Origin: Clostridia bacterium
Lineage (GTDB): Bacteria; Bacillota; Clostridia; Oscillospirales; CAG-272
Direction: 5' to 3'
DNA length: 60,811 bases
Assembly (NCBI GenBank): GCA_017537175.1
Contig: JAFYLH010000030.1
Location: 1 to 60,811 of the forward strand
Of this stretch, positions 8,776 to 17,695 are shown piece by piece. Both the position numbers and the translations under genes were made by a program. The stretch's first letter is position 1; each line of letters opens with the position of its first letter. The notes under the pieces are model-generated. The model saw only the letters and a program-made list of their open reading frames with translations, had not been told where the DNA came from and did no database searches.

Positions 8776-10593
8776 GCCGCCACCGGGACCGCCAAATCCT
8801 CCGCCCGGTCCGCCAAAGCCGCCTCCGGACTGACTGTATATGATATCGTTCATTGTTATTTCGTAATTCTCGGTTCCTACGGTAAGGGTATAGCTCTCAC
8901 CCTTCTTTATATCGCCATGGCTTAGTATGATACAGTTAAAAGCCTGATCCGGACTGTGCTCGAGAATAATATTTCCCTCGCTGTCGCACAGTATAACCGA
9001 TGTTTTTGCCTCTGCGCTGATGCTTAACATCATTGCTCCCTGTGTAGAGGTAGAGTCAAAGCAGCCGTCCATACCTACAGAGCCGCAGCCTATAAAGCTG
9101 CCGCCGCTGATCACACCCTCTGTGGCAAAGTCAAGAATAGAGGTATCTCCGTAGGTGGGACCCGAGGTGATGACCTCCCCGCCCTTTATATAAAGCTCAC
9201 CGTTGGAGTCTACTGCGTCTCCGCCTGCGTTGAGGTAGACCTTACCGCCCTCAATGGAAATAACACCGCCGTTATCTCCCATCATACCGCCAAAGCCTCC
9301 CGGGCCTCCAAAGCCGCCGTTATCTCTGCCGCCGTAACCGCTTTGGTCGTTTCCGCCTGCCGCGTTGATGCCGTCGTCAGAGGCATAGACAGATATATCT
9401 CCGTCCTTTATTGTCACCTCGTAGGCCTCAAGACCCTCGTAGGATTCCTTAATACTGATATTGCCCTTGTTTATAACAAGGCTGTCCTCGGCATGAATGC
9501 CGTCATCACCGCTTTTAAGCTCAAAGTTGCCCTCATTTATTTCTATGGCTGTGTTTGAATGGATCGAGTCATCGGCAGAATTGATATTAAAATTACCGCC
9601 GTTTACGGTAAGCTCTCCTGCCGATTTAAGACCCTTCATACTCTCCGAGTCCTCAGAGGAGCTGTTGCCGTAATAACCGCCCATAAAGCCGCCCCAGCCG
9701 CCTGAGCTTTTATTTGTGCCGTTTGCCGAACCACCGCCGGCGGTTATGTCAAAATCTCCCTCCGTTATCAGCATATATGCCGAGGAGGATATTCCGTCTC
9801 CCTCACATTCAAGACTGAAGCTGCCGTTTTCTATATACACAAAGCCCTTTGAGGTATCCTCTATATTTTCACAATGAAAGGCATCCTTGCCCGAATCTAC
9901 GGTAAAGGCAGAGTTGGTTATGCGTATGCTGTCGTTGGCATCAATACCGTGGGAGGCGGAATAAACCGAGTAGCTGCCGCCTGCAAATACAAGATCGTCC
10001 TTACATACGATACCGTGACCTACAGTAGATTCTACCCTGAGGCTGCCTGTACCGTTAAAGCTGAGATCCTGCTTTGAAAACACCGCGGCATCCACATTGT
10101 TTTGATCCCTTGACTCAAAGCTGCCGCTACTCTCAAAGCTATTATCTCCCACAAGGGTCACGGTAACCTTGTCTGCTTCTGTAATATACAAAGCCGCATA
10201 GTCACCGCTTACTACCTCAACCGAATCGAATACCAGATGGGGCTTTGCCTTTTGATCTGCTTCGACCTTTATAGTTCCCTTGTAGCTTCCGCTGATAAGA
10301 TAATCCGCTTCTTCGGTTATAGTAACTGTATTATCCGATATCTTTACCGTATTTGAGGATGCCTTGGCGGTTTTGCCGTCAAGCTCTATTTTGACAGCAT
10401 CCTTGTATGATGAGTCGAGATCTCTTTTTGTAAACATATCCGAGGATGAAGCAGGTGCTGTGCTTTGTTGCTTTTCTGCCTCGGTACCCTCTGACATTTC
10501 TTCTGCTTCTTCTGTAATATCCTGATTTGTTTTAACAGAGGAGCAGCCTGTAAGCAAAAGCAAAAGAGCCAGTATTATCGCTAAATATTTCAT
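8749..10593 (-). CDS. Cthe_2159-like carbohydrate-binding beta-helix lipoprotein
   Basis: This is a 614-residue predicted surface lipoprotein (lipobox LLTGC, Cys17). After a Ser/Glu-rich linker, most of the protein is a series of short beta-strand repeats such as GSLRVESTVGHGI, GSFSLECEGDGISS, GNFELKSGDDGIHAEDS and GDISVYASDDGINAAGG. Each carries a D(D/G)GI turn, as in the right-handed beta-helix family typified by Clostridium thermocellum Cthe_2159, which binds acidic polysaccharide and cellulose and calcium. The C-terminus is glycine-rich (GGFGGPGG repeats). It is the third gene of an operon with VTC-domain and DUF4956 genes. Assignment rests on pattern recognition; the ligand is unknown. 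Confidence 0.8.
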   Translation of the reverse strand: MKYLAIILALLLLLTGCSSVKTNQDITEEAEEMSEGTEAEKQQSTAPASSSDMFTKRDLDSSYKDAVKIELDGKTAKASSNTVKISDNTVTITEEADYLISGSYKGTIKVEADQKAKPHLVFDSVEVVSGDYAALYITEADKVTVTLVGDNSFESSGSFESRDQNNVDAAVFSKQDLSFNGTGSLRVESTVGHGIVCKDDLVFAGGSYSVYSASHGIDANDSIRITNSAFTVDSGKDAFHCENIEDTSKGFVYIENGSFSLECEGDGISSSAYMLITEGDFDITAGGGSANGTNKSSGGWGGFMGGYYGNSSSEDSESMKGLKSAGELTVNGGNFNINSADDSIHSNTAIEINEGNFELKSGDDGIHAEDSLVINKGNISIKESYEGLEAYEVTIKDGDISVYASDDGINAAGGNDQSGYGGRDNGGFGGPGGFGGMMGDNGGVISIEGGKVYLNAGGDAVDSNGELYIKGGEVITSGPTYGDTSILDFATEGVISGGSFIGCGSVGMDGCFDSTSTQGAMMLSISAEAKTSVILCDSEGNIILEHSPDQAFNCIILSHGDIKKGESYTLTVGTENYEITMNDIIYSQSGGGFGGPGGGFGGPGGGGMPYRPGR

Positions 10594-10594
10594 A

Positions 10595-11287
10595 TTACAG
10601 CTCCATTGCCGCAGCCTGCTTTGAAACGGTTATCTCAAGATTTCCGTTACGCTCGCGGATGCGGTCTATCATTTCCTTTTCTTTTTGAGGATCCTTTAAA
10701 AGTACATCATAGGTCAGTCTGAACATACTGCCCATATTGGTGGTCTTTACACCTGTAAGCTCATAGGTTTTGGTGTACATATTTAATATATCATCAAAAA
10801 CACCTGTATAATCAAGATCCTCGGGAATTGTTATACGAAGTGTCTTATATTTTTCTGCATTTTTGGCAGAGCCGAAGTCAAAACGATTGTACACAAGGAA
10901 TGCAAGACACATTACAAGGGTAAAGAGCAGAGCAAAGCCTATATATCCCATACCCATAATAAGTCCCGCACCCATTGCAAGAAAGAGTGTGCATATCTCC
11001 TTTGCAGAGCCGGGAACGCTCCTGAAGCGCACAAGGCTAAAGGCTCCCGCTACCGCTACACCTGCACCTACATTGCCGTTGACCATCATAATAACAACAC
11101 ATACAACCGCCGGCAAAAGAGCAAGAGTTACCACAAAGCTCTTGGTATACCTGGTTCTGTACATATAGGCAAACGCCATTGCCAGACCTATGATGAGAGA
11201 CACTCCGAGGCAAATAAGAAAATCCTTGGGTGATATAACCGATACAAGATCGTTGTCAAATAAACCTTTAAAAATGTTATCCATCAT
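10595..11287 (-). CDS. DUF4956 family integral membrane protein
   Basis: This 230-residue membrane protein has about four hydrophobic helices in its first 130 residues: FLICLGVSLIIGLAMAFAYM, then FVVTLALLPAVVCVVIMMV, and two around AMGAGLIMGMGYIGFALLF. A soluble C-terminal domain (about 140-230) follows, with a ferredoxin-like look (YKTLRITIPEDLDYTGVF). The SLVRFRSVPGSAKEI stretch between helices is typical of DUF4956. The upstream VTC-domain gene ends in a TAA directly followed by this ATG, and the downstream lipoprotein gene starts one base after it, so the three are surely cotranslated. Function is not established. Confidence 0.8.
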   Translation of the reverse strand: MMDNIFKGLFDNDLVSVISPKDFLICLGVSLIIGLAMAFAYMYRTRYTKSFVVTLALLPAVVCVVIMMVNGNVGAGVAVAGAFSLVRFRSVPGSAKEICTLFLAMGAGLIMGMGYIGFALLFTLVMCLAFLVYNRFDFGSAKNAEKYKTLRITIPEDLDYTGVFDDILNMYTKTYELTGVKTTNMGSMFRLTYDVLLKDPQKEKEMIDRIRERNGNLEITVSKQAAAMEL

Positions 11288-11983
11288 TTATTCCTTCTTA
11301 AAAATCAGATTTTTGTATGCTGTTCCGTATTTTGAAAACGAGGTCTTATATATACCCCTCTCGGACAGTACTCTTGTCATCCACAGGGGAATACCCCCTG
11401 CGGTCTTCATCTCCATAAGAACCATATTCTCATCAAGTATCCTGTCACCGTATATATCGGAGCCAAGAGAAATATCGGTGCTCCTGCAGAATATATCCTC
11501 GTCAAAGGTTATTCTGAAGTCAGGCTCATTTACAGCATAAAAAGCCTGTCGCCTGTATGTCAAAAGCACCTTTGGAGAAAGAGGTGCATAATAGGAGATA
11601 AAATAATCTATCTCCCGTCCTATCTGCGTGTCCGGGGGATCGCTGCCCCTGCCGATCCATTCCTTTGCTTCGGATTCGGTCATTACAATACGCCGTTTGT
11701 ATACCACAGAATCGTATTTTTTCTTCAGCTCTACAAAGACCTTGGTATCTTTATCTGTCTTGCAGTAGCTTCTTATACGAAGCTTTTCCTTGTATAGTGG
11801 CCGCTCTGTGGAGTGCCGTATCAGTCGGTAGCTGTCGGTATCAAAATATATATTTCTTACCGTAGCTTCACCGTAGCTGTCCGGGGTGATATACGGACTT
11901 ATTACCGAAAGGATCTCATCCTTTTGATCCTTTGTTATCAGGTATTTAAGCTCATAGCGCTTGAATATGGTCTGATATGCCAA
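11288..11983 (-). CDS. VTC-domain (polyphosphate polymerase-like) protein
   Basis: The 231-residue protein matches the VTC catalytic tunnel domain: FKRYELKYLIT at the start, then TVRNIYFDTDSYRLI, LRIRSYC, VFVELKKKYDSVVYKRR, an ILDENMVLMEMKTAGGIP stretch and a final FSKYGTAY. In yeast the VTC4 domain polymerises phosphate from ATP. The basic and acidic residues expected in such a tunnel (K in ELKY, R..R in LRIR, E..K in VELKK, KRR, E in MEMK) appear present. It is the first gene of a three-gene operon with a membrane protein and a polysaccharide-binding lipoprotein. Whether it makes polyphosphate here is unknown. Confidence 0.8.
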   Translation of the reverse strand: MAYQTIFKRYELKYLITKDQKDEILSVISPYITPDSYGEATVRNIYFDTDSYRLIRHSTERPLYKEKLRIRSYCKTDKDTKVFVELKKKYDSVVYKRRIVMTESEAKEWIGRGSDPPDTQIGREIDYFISYYAPLSPKVLLTYRRQAFYAVNEPDFRITFDEDIFCRSTDISLGSDIYGDRILDENMVLMEMKTAGGIPLWMTRVLSERGIYKTSFSKYGTAYKNLIFKKE

Positions 11984-12049
11984 CCTATCACTTCCCTTCT
12001 TAATACATTATATATTCTTTATGTGATAAAACGGTGAAAAATAAAAGAA

Positions 12050-12082
12050 AAAGGATTGATTTATCGATCCTTTTTCGTTAGT
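12050..12082. terminator. Terminator of the SDR/VUT operon
   Basis: AAAAAGGATTGAT and ATCGATCCTTTTT form a stem just downstream of the SDR stop codon, with A/T tracts on both sides. In the minus direction it ends in a run of Ts. Confidence 0.75.
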
Positions 12083-12090
12083 TAGTCTAT

Positions 12091-12744
12091 TTAATCTTTC
12101 CAGATGAAGTTATAGTTTATCGACTCGCCGCCGTCAACTAAAATATTCTGTCCTGTGCAGAAGCTGTTTGTAACGGTGAGAAAATATGCCCATTCTGCAA
12201 TTTCCTCGGCAGTTGCCCATTTTTTCAAGGGAGTCTCTGCCATGATCTGCGCCCAGAGCTCCTCGTCGTTCATAACAGGCTTGTTAAGAGGTGTGAGAAC
12301 GCCTCCCGGATCAAGGCTGTTACAGGTAGCACCGTAGGGTGCTATGCGCTGAGCAACATTCTTGGTATAGGCAAGGACACCGCCCTTACTTGCCGCATAT
12401 TCGGGAAACTCAGCTCCTGTATGACCACTTGCAGAGCCAATATTCAGTACAGATCTTATTCCCTCTCTTACCCCGTATTTTTCGGTAACATATATGAGAG
12501 CCTTAAGATTAATGTCGATATCATCCTCGTTCTGGGTGCCTGCATTGTTGATAAGGATATCTACATTTTCTATCTCGGGGAGATTTTCTCTGTCACGGAC
12601 ATCGCATACAAAATGGGTGTAAGCCTGATGCTCTATACTCTTTTCCTGTCTGTCAATGCCTATGACACTATGACCCTCGTTTATAAATTTTTCGGCTATG
12701 GCTTTGCCTATTCCCTGTGTTGTACCTGTAATAAGTATCTTCAT
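12091..12744 (-). CDS. Short-chain dehydrogenase/reductase (SDR)
   Basis: This 217-residue classical SDR is an NAD(P)-dependent oxidoreductase with a Rossmann fold. The cofactor motif is TGTTQGIGKAIA (residues 7-18), followed by an Asp after strand beta 2 (IGIDRQ), which suggests NAD preference. ILINNAGTQNEDD, the catalytic Ser of NIGSASGHTG and the YAASKGG catalytic Tyr/Lys are all present. The C-terminus ends TGQNILVDGGESINYNF, typical of the family. It is shorter than average because the region between NNAG and the serine is condensed. It overlaps the upstream transporter gene by four bases (ATGA). Substrate unknown. Confidence 0.9.
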   Translation of the reverse strand: MKILITGTTQGIGKAIAEKFINEGHSVIGIDRQEKSIEHQAYTHFVCDVRDRENLPEIENVDILINNAGTQNEDDIDINLKALIYVTEKYGVREGIRSVLNIGSASGHTGAEFPEYAASKGGVLAYTKNVAQRIAPYGATCNSLDPGGVLTPLNKPVMNDEELWAQIMAETPLKKWATAEEIAEWAYFLTVTNSFCTGQNILVDGGESINYNFIWKD

Positions 12745-13475
12745 TTTTGTGATTCCTTAAATTCAAAATATTCCTTACCTACGGCTTCCGCCTGCCATTT
12801 TTTTGCTATGCGGTAGCCTATGGGTGAAAATACTACCTCCATAATAAGCTCTGCCACAGCTCCCGTCAGCGCACACATAGCGCACTGAAGCACCGTCCAA
12901 TGAAATCCGTCCCAAAAGATGGGAGCAAAGAAAACAAACACTATGACCGAAAAGATAAAGTTATCAAGAAACTGTCCGATAAAGGTGGATATATAGGTCC
13001 TTAAGGCATAAGCAAGCTTGCCGTCGGGATTTTTCTTTAAGGAAGCTCCTATCAGATGGTTAAGTGTGTTATTGATAACAGCCGAGGCAAGAAATGCGAC
13101 CGTGCTGCCAAGCAGTATAAACCAGGTTCCTCCGAAAATAGAATCAAAGGCGCTGTAGTCTGCGGCATTACTGGGTATGGCACTTGCCACAAAAAAGATA
13201 AGACAGGTAAGCAGGTTTATGACCGCGGCAAGAATTGAAATACGGTTGGATGCTCCGGGTCCAAAGTGCTTGGTGATAATATCCATACACATAAAGGAAA
13301 GCCAGGAGATAAGTATACCGCCGTCAAGGGCTATCCAGTCAAGCTGCAAAAGTGTCTTGTTTGCAAGAAGGTTCATACAAATAACGCTGACCACAAAAAG
13401 GGTCACCACCGTTGCAGGTATTGACCTTAATAATATTCTGAATTTGTTTCTTTCTGTTTTGAGCCAGCGTTTCAT
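12741..13475 (-). CDS. VUT-family (YhhQ-like) membrane transporter
   Basis: This 244-residue membrane protein has about six hydrophobic helices: TVVTLFVVSVICMNLLANK, GGILISWLSFMCMDIITKHF, ISILAAVINLLTCLIFFVAS and three more. The family (DUF165) includes YhhQ, a transporter of queuosine precursors. The conserved features of an early acidic helix (MDIITKHFG), the VAFLASAVINNTLNHL helix and FIGQFLDNFIF are recognisable. It is the first gene of a two-gene unit with an SDR. No preQ1 riboswitch was seen in its short leader, so the queuosine link is by family only. Confidence 0.75.
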   Translation of the reverse strand: MKRWLKTERNKFRILLRSIPATVVTLFVVSVICMNLLANKTLLQLDWIALDGGILISWLSFMCMDIITKHFGPGASNRISILAAVINLLTCLIFFVASAIPSNAADYSAFDSIFGGTWFILLGSTVAFLASAVINNTLNHLIGASLKKNPDGKLAYALRTYISTFIGQFLDNFIFSVIVFVFFAPIFWDGFHWTVLQCAMCALTGAVAELIMEVVFSPIGYRIAKKWQAEAVGKEYFEFKESQK

Positions 13476-13499
13476 AAGACCTCGGATAAGTTTTTTATT

Positions 13500-13528
13500 A
13501 TTATAGCATATTAAACCTGCAAATGCAA
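13500..13528 (-). promoter_or_regulatory. Promoter of the VUT/SDR operon
   Basis: Minus strand TTGCAT (13523-13528), 17-nt spacer and TATAAT (13500-13505), giving a very short leader to the ATG at 13475. Confidence 0.7.
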
Positions 13529-13529
13529 C

Positions 13530-13562
13530 ATAAAAAAGGATGCCGAAGCATCCTTTTTTATG
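13530..13562. terminator. Terminator after the large C1 peptidase gene
   Basis: The stem AAAGGATGC CGAA GCATCCTTT has A/T tracts on both sides, located just downstream of the peptidase stop codon and just upstream of the VUT promoter. Confidence 0.8.
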
Positions 13563-13574
13563 TTGTATTTGGTT

Positions 13575-16500
13575 TTATTCTACAGTAATCACATAGTAGT
13601 TATACGACTCATCGTTATACTGTACACAGAATGTGTATGTGCCGGTCTTAAGACCTGTGATGGTGATAACACCGTCAACTGCGGCGGAAGCCTTAACTGC
13701 TACAGAGCCCTGAGCCTTCTTGATCTCGGAGGAGGTCTTGTACTCACCCATAGCATATCTTACGATATAAAGATCGTCGATATTGCCGATGGTAACTGTG
13801 TTGCCGTCCTGTACAAAGGTAGGAACCTTCTGCTCTACTGTGTATGTGTAGATCTTGGTATAACCGTCGTTGTACTGAACTGCTACTGTTACAACACCGT
13901 TCTGTCTGTACTGGATCTTATAAGTATCTGCACCCTTGATATCGTTCTTTGCTGTGAATGCTCTTGCACCCTCAGCCTTCTTAATCTCGGATACTGTCTT
14001 ATATTCACCGTATGCGGTTCTGATAACCTTAACATCTGCAAGGTTACCTACTGTGAGCTGTAAGCCGTCAGCAGAGAATGTAGGCTCGGTAACATCTACC
14101 TGCGCATAGAGATATACGCTTGTGCCATCATTATATCTTACAAGTACTGTATAGTAGCCGCCTGCCTTAAGTGTGTAGGTATACTCAGAAGCACCTGCAA
14201 GCTTGGTTTCTGTAAGACGGACAACTGCATTTGCCTTAACATCTGCATAGGTGTTGTAATCGCCGAGAGCGATGAATACATCCTTTACATCAACCATACC
14301 GCTGATTGTAAGGTTAGGACCTTCTGCAGATACAGAAAGCTCGGTAGCTTCGCCACCGCCAAGTGCGGGAATGATCTCTTCTTCTACTGCACCGCATCCG
14401 CGACGGCAACTTCTGCGCTGTAAGCCGTCCTCGGTCTCGGTTGCTTCCTTCACTACCTCCCAAGCCTTCCATACATGACCGAGAGCCGCGATAGCCTCTG
14501 TATAGGTCTCGCCGCAAGCAGTACATGTGTAGGTCTTTGTACCGTCCTCGGTACAAGTGGGAACTGTGGTGGTTGTGCCTGTATCGTAGCTGTGATCAAG
14601 CTTAGCAATAACCTCGGTGTAGCTGTCACCGCAGGTACATGTATAGGTCATAACACCGTCAGCTGTACATGTAGGCTCGGTTGTAACTTCTGCGGTATAC
14701 TTATGTACATGCTCAACCTCTTCGTAGATAGCGTAGAGGGTAAGAGGCTCGGTTACATCATAAACCTCTCCTGCGTAGTAGTTTGTACCTGTACCGTCAA
14801 CACGAGTATTCCATACCAATACTGCGCTGTCATCGGGAATAGCAACAAGGCCGTTGTAGCCCTCGCGGGTATCTCTGAGGTTACCTTCATCATCGGCATA
14901 CATTGTATAATCGCCTGTGCCGAGAACTGTGTACTCGTTGCCGTCGGTAATGTAGTTAAAGTCGAGAACCTTTGTGCCTGTACCGTCGTTCATATCATAG
15001 GTAATGATGGGGTCCCAGGCTGCGTTTACAAAGATGTTGTCACCGTAGGGAACACGGTCGGTGTTAACCATAAATACAGAGCTCTTATATGCGTTTTCGT
15101 AGATCTCGTACTCATAGCCGTTGTTGATAGGATCACCGTAGGTGAGTCTGCCCTTGCCGTTACCCGACCAGAACTCAACCTGGGTCATATCGTCCTTATC
15201 TGTCTGGAGTCTGTAGCCCTTGCGGTCAAGGGTCTTGGTTGCTTCGGGGAAATCAAAGTGTGAGCCAAAGGTCATAAGACCGAACTGGCTGCTTGACTTT
15301 GCGATATTGGTGTTTTCGCCGTCCCACGCACCGCCGTTGGGATCATAGTAAACTGCGTAATAACCGCCTGTAGGATACTGACCGTCACCGTCAGACTTTT
15401 TCCATACGCCCTTGAGAGTCATAGACTTTTCAACAAGGATGGTCTGACCGGGATAGTAGTAGTTACTTGCCTGACCGGATTCGCTCCAGCCGATGAACGC
15501 CCAACCGGGATAGTAAGGAGTATCGGTGGGAAGAGTTACATATGAACCCTTGGAAACATTCATCATTCCGGGAATGTTTTCTGCTCCGGCGATAGCACCG
15601 TCAAAATCGATCACGCCAACGGTACCGGAGAAATTGGAATAAAGGAACTTATATGCATTTGTTACTCTCTGCTTACCGGGATCCTCCAGGGCAAGAACAT
15701 CTCTTGCCTGAGCCATGAACAAATTGTCCTCAGCTCTGAAGCCGTAATCATATGCTGCATCATAAAGCTCCTGAAGGGCTGTGGTATCAACCTCTACATC
15801 CTCGGTAAATGCCTTGATAAATGCGTTAGCGGTGTCCATAGTCCATGTTCCGTACTGGGGATCATAGTAATAGGACTGACCGGGAAGAGCCTTACAGTAA
15901 GGATCGTACTCGTACATACCGAAGGAGTTTTCGCTGCAGTTGGACTGCATCTTTACAACAACCGCAAATCTCTCGCCGGGCTGAAGCTCAACAAGGTCCT
16001 TAAGTCTCATGGTTCTGTAGCCGATACCCGTAAAGGATTCCTGTACTGCACTCTTTAGCGTACCTGTATAGGGGTTGTGAGGATCGGTCATACCGGTATA
16101 TACCTCAACGATCGCGGTAGCGGCCTCGTTGTAACACCATACACCTACCTGCTTAAGGATCTCGTGACCCTTTGCGTGGAACATATTTGCCTGAACAACG
16201 GGATGTCTGTTGTAGGGAGCATTGTACCAGAAATAATACCAGCCTTCGCCCCAGGCACCGTCGTACTGATAGTTATTATCTACATTGTCGATACCCTCAA
16301 AGTCCATGATCCAAGCATCATAAAGAGAGGTATCATAATAGGACAGCCAGAAATATCCGCCACCGTTACCCCAGCTCTCGTCCCAGGAGTTCTTCATAAG
16401 CCAAGCACCGGGGCCGGGAGGTGTAATTGCAAATGCAGACTGAGGAACATTATCGTTCCAGCCTACGCAGTAAACCGCATGGTTAATGCTGGTATAATAC

Positions 16501-17321
16501 TTCTGATAATATGTAGTAGCACCGTCAATATGCTTAACAAGATCGTGATCGTGATAATAAAGAACATATACGCCGCCGAAGGTCTGGATAGCAGACTTCA
16601 TCATAGCTGCGTTTCTGGTATAGATCATAATGTCGGTGATCATATGCTGCTCAGCGATATATCTCATATCGTCTGTCATACCCCAAGCACTGTATGTAGT
16701 ATAGAAATCACAGGGAGGAAGCATAGCCTCGTGGATAGGACCGCACCATCTTGCAAGAGCGGAGCCTGCGATGATAGCATTACCGCCTCTGTTGTGGGGA
16801 TCGGAATCGTTAACACCGTCGGGCCACATGGGGTCGGTGAGATCAGTGGTTCTGGGTCTGTTACCGAAGTAAGCAAGAGCTGCCTCGGAATAGTCAACAT
16901 GGGTAGCAGTAGCATTGTTACGCATAAATGCTGTCTCTGCCGCAGCGATAGCAGCAAATGCCCAGCAGTTACCCGAACGGCCCTGATCCTGAACCTCGGT
17001 AATAATGGAAGCACCCGCAGCATTGGTTACGCCCAAGCTGTTGTACTCTGCCGGGAAGCCTGCAACATCATCAATAATTGTACCCGCCTCGGAAGCAGCC
17101 GCTTCTCTGGGAGTCTGCACTCTGTTACCTTCATCATCAACTATGATGGTGTCGGTAATTCCGTACTCGGAGGCAACAGTATCCGGAATGACAGCCAGTC
17201 TTTCTCTGCCGTCATCCACTACAGTTACCGTCTCGGCATTCAGCGTCATGGGAACCATAGGTATAAGCATCATTGCGATCAATGCCAATGCTATGATTCT
17301 CTTTGTGAATGTGTTTCTCAT
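13575..17321 (-). CDS. Very large secreted C1 (papain-like) cysteine peptidase with repeat domains
   Basis: This 1,248-residue secreted protein has a signal peptide ending about MVPMTLNAE. The papain-type catalytic residues are Cys119 (SGNCWAF), His281 (NHAVYCVGW) and Asn311 (MKNSWDESWG), with Gln in EVQDQGRSG as the oxyanion residue. A lectin-like domain typical of these bacterial peptidases follows to about residue 510. Then come InlB-type repeats (GWAFIGWSESG, later DPNGGAWDG), a cysteine-rich stretch with repeated TYTC...CG(D/E)xYTE units, and three C-terminal repeats of about 75 residues that contain (A/M)GEYKT.SEIKKA. The ATG at 17321 has AAGGAAGG upstream. There is no LPXTG or S-layer motif, so the attachment mode is unclear. 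Confidence 0.85.
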   Translation of the reverse strand: MRNTFTKRIIALALIAMMLIPMVPMTLNAETVTVVDDGRERLAVIPDTVASEYGITDTIIVDDEGNRVQTPREAAASEAGTIIDDVAGFPAEYNSLGVTNAAGASIITEVQDQGRSGNCWAFAAIAAAETAFMRNNATATHVDYSEAALAYFGNRPRTTDLTDPMWPDGVNDSDPHNRGGNAIIAGSALARWCGPIHEAMLPPCDFYTTYSAWGMTDDMRYIAEQHMITDIMIYTRNAAMMKSAIQTFGGVYVLYYHDHDLVKHIDGATTYYQKYYTSINHAVYCVGWNDNVPQSAFAITPPGPGAWLMKNSWDESWGNGGGYFWLSYYDTSLYDAWIMDFEGIDNVDNNYQYDGAWGEGWYYFWYNAPYNRHPVVQANMFHAKGHEILKQVGVWCYNEAATAIVEVYTGMTDPHNPYTGTLKSAVQESFTGIGYRTMRLKDLVELQPGERFAVVVKMQSNCSENSFGMYEYDPYCKALPGQSYYYDPQYGTWTMDTANAFIKAFTEDVEVDTTALQELYDAAYDYGFRAEDNLFMAQARDVLALEDPGKQRVTNAYKFLYSNFSGTVGVIDFDGAIAGAENIPGMMNVSKGSYVTLPTDTPYYPGWAFIGWSESGQASNYYYPGQTILVEKSMTLKGVWKKSDGDGQYPTGGYYAVYYDPNGGAWDGENTNIAKSSSQFGLMTFGSHFDFPEATKTLDRKGYRLQTDKDDMTQVEFWSGNGKGRLTYGDPINNGYEYEIYENAYKSSVFMVNTDRVPYGDNIFVNAAWDPIITYDMNDGTGTKVLDFNYITDGNEYTVLGTGDYTMYADDEGNLRDTREGYNGLVAIPDDSAVLVWNTRVDGTGTNYYAGEVYDVTEPLTLYAIYEEVEHVHKYTAEVTTEPTCTADGVMTYTCTCGDSYTEVIAKLDHSYDTGTTTTVPTCTEDGTKTYTCTACGETYTEAIAALGHVWKAWEVVKEATETEDGLQRRSCRRGCGAVEEEIIPALGGGEATELSVSAEGPNLTISGMVDVKDVFIALGDYNTYADVKANAVVRLTETKLAGASEYTYTLKAGGYYTVLVRYNDGTSVYLYAQVDVTEPTFSADGLQLTVGNLADVKVIRTAYGEYKTVSEIKKAEGARAFTAKNDIKGADTYKIQYRQNGVVTVAVQYNDGYTKIYTYTVEQKVPTFVQDGNTVTIGNIDDLYIVRYAMGEYKTSSEIKKAQGSVAVKASAAVDGVITITGLKTGTYTFCVQYNDESYNYYVITVE

Positions 17322-17563
17322 AGTTTTCCTTCCTTTACAAAATATAGATTTTACGGACAAATAATCCTTTTTAAATTGTAGCATATAGACATATATTTGT
17401 CAATATTATTTTATTATTTGTTCATAATGCCCTGTTATTTTCAATTGTTAAATACATATCACCAATAAGTATACAATTTACCGACTTTGTGCGCGTTTTT
17501 GCATGTTTTTTCAAATTACATGAAACCAAATTATATAAATATATGGGAAAATTTTTATTATTG

Positions 17564-17592
17564 TTGATTTTTAATTTTATTGGTGGTATAAT
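17564..17592 (+). promoter_or_regulatory. Promoter of pyrR
   Basis: Plus strand TTGATT (17564-17569), 17-nt spacer and perfect TATAAT (17587-17592). Transcription should begin near 17599, giving a leader of about 97 nt before the pyrR start. Confidence 0.8.
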
Positions 17593-17598
17593 GACAGA

Positions 17599-17684
17599 GG
17601 TAAGATCTTTAAAGCAGTACAGAGATACGGTAAGATCGTTGAATAGGACAATTATGCCGTCATTCTGTGACGGCATTTTTTTGA
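17599..17684 (+). promoter_or_regulatory. PyrR-type transcription attenuator leader
   Basis: The pyrR leader carries a strong terminator immediately before the gene: ATGCCGTCA TTCTG TGACGGCAT then seven Ts (17654-17683). Upstream is GTA CAGAGA TAC (17617-17628), which has the CAGAGA loop core of known PyrR-binding hairpins, flanked by two GGTAAGATC copies that could form alternative pairings. This fits autoregulation in which UMP-bound PyrR promotes termination. Confidence 0.65.
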
Positions 17685-17695
17685 GGAATTTAAAA

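Noticed and set aside
12977..13530. preQ1 riboswitch before the VUT transporter gene
   Set aside because: The leader is only about 20 nt and lacks the aptamer's pairing pattern.
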